DNA from: Bordetella parapertussis
Lineage (GTDB): Bacteria > Pseudomonadota > Gammaproteobacteria > Burkholderiales > Burkholderiaceae_C
NCBI GenBank assembly: GCA_945900695.1
Contig: CAMDJU010000090.1
Coordinates: 1 to 9,727 of the forward strand
Direction of reading: 5' to 3'
DNA: 9,727 nt
The notes under the pieces were generated by a model. It saw only the letters and a program-made list of their open reading frames with translations. It did not search any database and was not told the DNA's origin. Of the stretch, positions 6,278 through 9,727 are shown in pieces (position 1 is the stretch's first letter; each line of letters opens with the position of its first letter). The position numbers and the translations under genes were made by a program.

Positions 6278-6756
6278 GGCTTGCTGCCTTCGCCATCTTT
6301 GCCAGAGGCGGCTTTGTCGTACAAAAACTTGCTGATGAGGTTCTCCAGCACCACTGCCGACTGGGTGCTTTGCACGGTGTCGCCCGCAGCGAGGTTTTTC
6401 TCTTCGGAGCCGGCCTCGATGCCGATGTATTGCTCACCCAGCAAGCCGCTGGTGAGGATTTTCAGCGAGCTGTCTTTGGGAAACACATAACGCGACTCCA
6501 AGGCCATGGTGACACGGGCTTGGTAAGAGGCGTCGTCAAAGCTGATCGACTCCACCCGCCCCACCACCACGCCAGCGCTTTTGACCGCCGCTTGCCTTTT
6601 CAACCCGCCAATGTTGTCGAACTTGGCGCTGACCTTGTAGCTGGACTGGAAGCTGGCACTGAGCAAATTGGCCGACTGCAAGGCCAGGAACAAAATGGCC
6701 GCCGCCCCCAGCATGACAAACAAACCCACCCAAACGTCATTTTTTGATCGCTGCAT
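6274..6756 (-). CDS. mlaD: MCE-domain substrate-binding subunit MlaD
   Basis: MlaD anchors in the inner membrane and forms a hexameric MCE ring whose pore handles phospholipids on top of MlaE. The 160-residue protein has a short cytosolic start MQRSKNDVWVG, one membrane helix (about 9-27), and an MCE domain at about 39-117, with KFDNIGGLKRQAAVKSAGVVVG and the highly conserved TSGLLGEQYIGIEAG at 102-116. A C-terminal helix (VVLENLISKFLYDKA) follows, with a Lys/Gly-rich end. It is somewhat shorter than E. coli MlaD (183). A GTG at 6759 is also in frame; the ATG at 6756 is preferred because an AAGGG ribosome-binding sequence lies 7 bp ahead, whereas it would be too close to the GTG. mlaE ends 13 bp upstream, and the mlaA GTG overlaps this stop codon by 4 nt. 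Confidence 0.95.
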   Translation of the reverse strand: MQRSKNDVWVGLFVMLGAAAILFLALQSANLLSASFQSSYKVSAKFDNIGGLKRQAAVKSAGVVVGRVESISFDDASYQARVTMALESRYVFPKDSSLKILTSGLLGEQYIGIEAGSEEKNLAAGDTVQSTQSAVVLENLISKFLYDKAASGKDGEGSKP

Positions 6757-6769
6757 CACACCACCCTTG

Positions 6770-7552
6770 TCAAAGACTGAACATCAGCGCGGTCAGGACA
6801 AAGTCCAAGCCCAGCACCGCCAATGAAGCCACCACCACCGTTTGGGTGGTGGCGCGCGAAACACCCTCGGGTGTGGGCTGTGCCTCGTGGCCTTGGTACA
6901 AGGCGACAAAGGTCACCGTGATGCCAAAGACCAAGCTTTTGAGCACACCGTTGCCCACATCTTTCCACACATCCACACCGGACTGCATTTGGCCCCAAAA
7001 GGATCCGGCATCCACCCCGATCATGACCACACCCACCACCCACGCGCCCATGATGCCCACTGCGCTGAACACCGCTGCCAGCACGGGCATGGCCAACACC
7101 CCCGCCCAAAAGCGCGGGGCCAGGATGCGTTGCACCGGATCCACGGCCATCAAATCCATGGCGCTGAGTTGCTCGCCGGCTTTCATCAAACCAATTTCTG
7201 CGGTGAGCGAGGTGCCCGCACGGCCCGCAAACAACAAGGCACTGACCACTGGCCCCAATTCGCGCACCAAACTGAGCGCCACCAACAACCCCAAAGCCGA
7301 TGAAGAGCCGTAACGCTGCAAGGTGTAATAGCCCTGCAAGCCCAACACAAAACCCACAAACAAACCCGATACCGCAATGATGGCGAGCGAATGGTTGCCC
7401 AAGAAATGGACCTGGTCCACCACCAAACGCCAGCGGCGCAGGCTCACCCCCAACATGCCCACCAAGCGCACCATCAAGCGAGAGGCGTGGCCCAGATCGG
7501 CGAGTTTGCGCCGCGTCCACCAACCCCAATCGGCAGCACGGTACCAACTCAT
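6770..7552 (-). CDS. mlaE: ABC transporter permease MlaE
   Basis: Permease of the MlaFEDB lipid transporter in the inner membrane. At 260 residues it matches E. coli MlaE in length. An amphipathic N-terminal stretch (about 1-45, rich in Trp and Arg) precedes membrane helices near 55-78, 84-112, 149-180, 203-220 and 236-258. The MlaE/YrbE family core is clear: LVRELGPVVSALLFAGRAG (95-113), TSLTAEIGLMKAGEQLSAMD (114-133), and RILAPRFWAGVLAMP (142-156). The coupling segment EQLSAMDLM contacts the ATPase in homologues. The ATG overlaps the mlaF stop codon by 4 nt (ATGA) and mlaD follows 13 bp after the stop, the standard F-E-D order. Identity is secure; the related TGD1-type permeases share the fold, but the neighbours settle the name. 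Confidence 0.96.
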   Translation of the reverse strand: MSWYRAADWGWWTRRKLADLGHASRLMVRLVGMLGVSLRRWRLVVDQVHFLGNHSLAIIAVSGLFVGFVLGLQGYYTLQRYGSSSALGLLVALSLVRELGPVVSALLFAGRAGTSLTAEIGLMKAGEQLSAMDLMAVDPVQRILAPRFWAGVLAMPVLAAVFSAVGIMGAWVVGVVMIGVDAGSFWGQMQSGVDVWKDVGNGVLKSLVFGITVTFVALYQGHEAQPTPEGVSRATTQTVVVASLAVLGLDFVLTALMFSL

Positions 7553-8376
7553 GCGCGCCCCCTGGGTTGGCGTGGTGCGCTAGCGCCGAAATCGCTGGCC
7601 ACATCCGGGCCAGGGTGGTGAAAGCGCACGGGGCCATCGGGGGCTGCGGTGACAAACTGGTGCACCAAGGGGTCGGCGCTTTGTCGCACCTGGTCGGGCG
7701 TGCCTTGGGCAGCAATGCGCCCGTTGGCCAAGATGATGACCTGGTCGGCGATGCGGAAGGTTTCTTCCAGGTCGTGCGATACGATGATGCTGGTCAGGCC
7801 CAGGCTGTCATTGAGTTGGCGGATCAAGCGCGCCGCCGTGCCCAAAGAGATCGGGTCCAGGCCGGCAAAAGGCTCGTCGTACATGATCAGCTCGGGGTCC
7901 AGGGCCATGGCCCGGGCCAAAGCCACACGGCGCGCCATGCCGCCGGAAACTTCACTGGGCATCAAGTCGCGCGCACCGCGCAGGCCCACGGCCTGCAATT
8001 TCATCAGCACCACGTCGCGGATCAACTCCTCGCCCAAGTCGGTGTGCTCGCGCAAGGGAAAGGCCACGTTATCAAACACACTCAAATCCGTGAACAACGC
8101 CCCAAACTGAAACAGCATGCCCATGCGCCGACGCGCCAGGTACAAGGCGGGTTGCGCCAAGGCACCCACATCTTGGCCGTCAAACAGCAACTGACCCGAT
8201 TGGGCGCGGTACTGGCCGCTGATCAAGCGCAAAACCGTTGTTTTGCCGCCGCCAGACGCGCCCATCAGTGCTGTGACCTTGCCCCGGGGCACTTCGAAGC
8301 TGACGCCATCCAGAATGCGCCTTTCACCATAGCCAAAGCACAGGTCTTTGGCCAGCACGAGGGGTGAGGTATGCAT
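7549..8376 (-). CDS. mlaF: ABC transporter ATP-binding protein MlaF
   Basis: ATPase that drives the MlaFEDB complex. From the ATG at 8376 the protein has 275 residues: Walker A GASGGGKTT at 39-47, Q-loop Gln90 (MLFQFGALF), ABC signature EVSGGMARRVALARA at 142-156, Walker B LIMYDEPFAGLDP at 163-175, and H-loop His201 (IIVSHDLEET). The C-terminal stretch FVTAAPDGPVRFHHPGPD resembles the E. coli MlaF tail that wraps around the partner ATPase and helps bind MlaB; here it continues with an extra Arg/Pro-rich end. An open frame reaches a TTG at 8442, but the extra 22 residues are unlike the family, and MHTSPLVLAKDLCFGYGERR matches normal starts. The Shine-Dalgarno is weak. It is the first gene of the mla run and shares a 4-nt overlap with mlaE. 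Confidence 0.95.
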   Translation of the reverse strand: MHTSPLVLAKDLCFGYGERRILDGVSFEVPRGKVTALMGASGGGKTTVLRLISGQYRAQSGQLLFDGQDVGALAQPALYLARRRMGMLFQFGALFTDLSVFDNVAFPLREHTDLGEELIRDVVLMKLQAVGLRGARDLMPSEVSGGMARRVALARAMALDPELIMYDEPFAGLDPISLGTAARLIRQLNDSLGLTSIIVSHDLEETFRIADQVIILANGRIAAQGTPDQVRQSADPLVHQFVTAAPDGPVRFHHPGPDVASDFGASAPRQPRGRA

Positions 8377-8469
8377 CTTGAGGGGTGTGTGTGATGGGCT
8401 GCCCCCAAGGAACTTGAGGCAGGGGGCGGATTGTAATTCCAAGGTTTACGTGCCTGCCCAGGCCCCGCA
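8377..8469 (-). promoter_or_regulatory. 93-bp gltD-mlaF spacer with a weak -10-like hexamer (8430-8435)
   Basis: This spacer is the natural place for the mla operon promoter. On the minus strand it holds TACAAT (plus 8430-8435), five of six matches to the sigma70 -10 consensus; initiation about 7 bp on would give a leader of roughly 47 nt before the mlaF ATG at 8376. No convincing -35 hexamer is found at 16-18 bp (the best, TGGGCA, is 19 bp away). The genes could equally be reached by read-through from gltD. The call is tentative. Confidence 0.25.
8401..8427 (-). terminator. GC-rich hairpin after gltD (possible terminator or mlaF leader stem)
   Basis: A perfect 6-bp inverted repeat, GCCCCC (8401-8406) against GGGGGC (8422-8427), flanks a 15-nt loop that can fold further through CAAG/CTTG pairing. 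It lies 43-69 bp after the gltD stop, a sensible place for a terminator, but no U-tract follows on the minus strand, so a classic intrinsic terminator is not supported. If transcription starts near 8423, the stem would instead form at the very 5' end of the mla mRNA. Confidence 0.25.
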
Positions 8470-9727
8470 TCAACGCGGCAAAGCGCTCTCACCCATCAGG
8501 TACTGGTCAATGGTGCGAGCAGCTTGGCGGCCTTCGCGGATGGCCCACACCACCAGCGACTGGCCGCGACGCATATCGCCAGCGGCAAACACCTTGGGCA
8601 CATTGGTGAGGTAGCCACTGCCCTCCTCGGTGTGGGCTTTGGCGTTGCCACGGGCGTCTTTGTCCACACCAAAGGCTTCGAGCACGCTGGCCACAGGGTT
8701 GGTAAAGCCCATGGCCAGCAGCACCATGTCAGCTGGGTAGTCTTTTTCGGTACCCGCCACCTCGCTGAGCTTGCCGTCTTTCATTTCCACATGCACGGTT
8801 TTCAGGCCCGTGAGTTGGCCGTTTTTGCCCATAAAGGCTTTGGTGGAAATGGCGAACTCGCGTTGCAAAACACCTTTTTCAGTGCCCTCTTCATGGCTGG
8901 AACTGGTGCGCAATTTCAGCGGCCAATAAGGCCACACCATCGGTTTGTCTTCTTGCTCGGGGGGCATGGGCATGACTTCGAACTGGGTCACGCTGGCCGC
9001 GCCGTGACGGGTGCTGGTGCCCACGCAGTCAGAGCCGGTGTCGCCCCCGCCAATGACAATGACGTGTTTGCCATCCGCACGCAACTGGTCTTTGAATTTG
9101 TCGCCCGCATTGACTTTGTTTTGCTGCGGCAAAAACTCCATGGCGAAATGGACACCTGTCAGTTCACGCCCAGGCACAGGCAAATCGCGCGAAACTTCAG
9201 AGCCGCCGCTCAAGAGCACCGCATCGAATTCTTTTTTCAGCTGATCGGCGCTGATGGTTTCTTGGGCCCAATTGGTGACCTTGCTGTCCTTGGGCCAGTG
9301 ACCGACCAACACGCCGGTTTTGAAGACCACACCCTCGGCCTGCATTTGTTCTACTCGGCGATCGATGTGGCTTTTTTCCATTTTGAAATCGGGAATGCCG
9401 TAGCGCAACAAGCCGCCCACGCGGTCGTTTTTCTCGAACACGGTGACGGCATGGCCCACGCGCGCCAACTGCTGCGCCGCCGCTAAGCCAGCAGGACCCG
9501 CACCGATGACGGCCACTTTTTTACCTGTCTTGGTAGCTGGCGGCTGGGGCTTGACCCAGCCCTCGGCCCAACCGCGGTCGATGATGGCGTGCTCGATGGA
9601 CTTGATGCCCACCGCGTCACCATTGAAGTTCACCACGCAAGCCGCCTCGCAAGGTGCGGGGCAAATGCGGCCGGTGAACTCGGGAAAGTTGTTCGTGCTG
9701 TGCAACACGGTCAAAGCGTTTTGCCAG
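8470..9727 (-). CDS. gltD: Glutamate synthase (NADPH) small subunit, 5' end outside the window
   Basis: The beta subunit of bacterial GOGAT, which passes electrons from NADPH through FAD and iron-sulfur clusters to the large subunit GltB for glutamate formation from glutamine and 2-oxoglutarate. 418 codons are present, reading in from the edge as [19 protein letters not shown]; family members have about 470-490 residues, so only the first part is missing. [15 protein letters not shown] carries cysteines of the N-terminal cluster region. The FAD-binding Rossmann motif is [17 protein letters not shown] with the typical [20 protein letters not shown], and the NADPH motif is [17 protein letters not shown]. 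The C-terminal FAD motif is [21 protein letters not shown], close to the stop. An apparent TTG start at 9714 is internal, since homology continues to the edge. gltB is expected immediately upstream, out of view. Confidence 0.96.
   Translation of the reverse strand, partial: WQNALTVLHSTNNFPEFTGRICPAPCEAACVVNFNGDAVGIKSIEHAIIDRGWAEGWVKPQPPATKTGKKVAVIGAGPAGLAAAQQLARVGHAVTVFEKNDRVGGLLRYGIPDFKMEKSHIDRRVEQMQAEGVVFKTGVLVGHWPKDSKVTNWAQETISADQLKKEFDAVLLSGGSEVSRDLPVPGRELTGVHFAMEFLPQQNKVNAGDKFKDQLRADGKHVIVIGGGDTGSDCVGTSTRHGAASVTQFEVMPMPPEQEDKPMVWPYWPLKLRTSSSHEEGTEKGVLQREFAISTKAFMGKNGQLTGLKTVHVEMKDGKLSEVAGTEKDYPADMVLLAMGFTNPVASVLEAFGVDKDARGNAKAHTEEGSGYLTNVPKVFAAGDMRRGQSLVVWAIREGRQAARTIDQYLMGESALPR

Noticed and set aside
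5507..6490. 327-codon plus-strand open frame opposite mlaA and mlaD
   Set aside because: Composition (Arg/His/Gln-rich) and exact antisense overlap with two well-supported genes mark it as a shadow frame.
6756..7715. 319-codon minus-strand frame overlapping mlaE and mlaF
   Set aside because: An alternative frame of two genes that carry all family motifs; its Gly/His/Cys-rich translation matches nothing.
8377..8442. TTG at 8442 as start of mlaF
   Set aside because: A rare start adding 22 residues with no family similarity; it would also fall inside the possible promoter.
8524..9486. 320-codon plus-strand open frame opposite gltD
   Set aside because: Antisense to a conserved enzyme, no known motif; long opposing frames are common at this base composition.
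1..9727. Frequent TTGGGC/TTGGCC and CAAGG-type words throughout
   Set aside because: They occur inside genes in several frames and fit codon preference (Leu TTG, Ala GCC, Gln CAA); no uptake-signal spacing or inverted pairs were seen.
1..9727. Search for defence, phage, CRISPR, IS or other accessory modules
   Set aside because: Every stretch over 112 bp is accounted for by housekeeping or envelope genes on one strand; no terminal repeats, transposase or repeat array was found.

Overview
The window looks like a core-genome segment from a beta-proteobacterium of the order Burkholderiales, most likely Comamonadaceae. That placement is an inference from the GC-rich codon use, the protein sequences and the gene order; no marker gene such as 16S rRNA is present. 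All thirteen genes lie on the minus strand, so transcription runs from high to low coordinates. I see no mobile element, CRISPR array, tRNA or rRNA, and no sign of recent transfer.

Layout in transcription order: gltD (glutamate synthase small subunit, 5' end outside the window) ends at 8470. A 93-bp spacer follows, with a hairpin and a weak promoter-like hexamer. Next comes a compact retrograde phospholipid transport block, mlaF-mlaE-mlaD-mlaA-mlaC-mlaB (8376 to 4599). A 112-bp spacer leads to a two-gene ABC-2 exporter of the YadG/YadH type (4486 to 2793). The run then continues with ibaG (BolA family), murA (first committed step of peptidoglycan synthesis), hisG (short-form ATP phosphoribosyltransferase) and the first 173 codons of hisD, which runs off the left edge.

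Translational coupling is strong. 4-nt stop/start overlaps join mlaF/mlaE, mlaD/mlaA, mlaA/mlaC, the exporter ATPase/permease, and murA/hisG, and other gaps are only 3 to 24 bp. The three longer spacers (gltD-mlaF 93 bp, mlaB-exporter 112 bp, hisG-hisD 74 bp) are where internal regulation could sit.

Functionally, MlaA (outer membrane lipoprotein), MlaC (periplasmic carrier) and MlaFEDB (inner membrane ABC complex) together form a complete outer-membrane lipid asymmetry system. In E. coli mlaA lies apart from the other mla genes; here it is inside the operon. The cluster mla-ibaG-murA is the same neighbourhood known from E. coli. The differences here are the inserted YadGH-like exporter and the downstream fusion to histidine biosynthesis. 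I believe this order recurs across Burkholderiales, so I do not claim a new system. The most interesting points are the uncharacterised exporter inside the Mla operon, a Tat-like and possibly lipoprotein-type signal on MlaC, a short MlaB with Ser at the key STAS position, and helically spaced octamer repeats ahead of the exporter genes.
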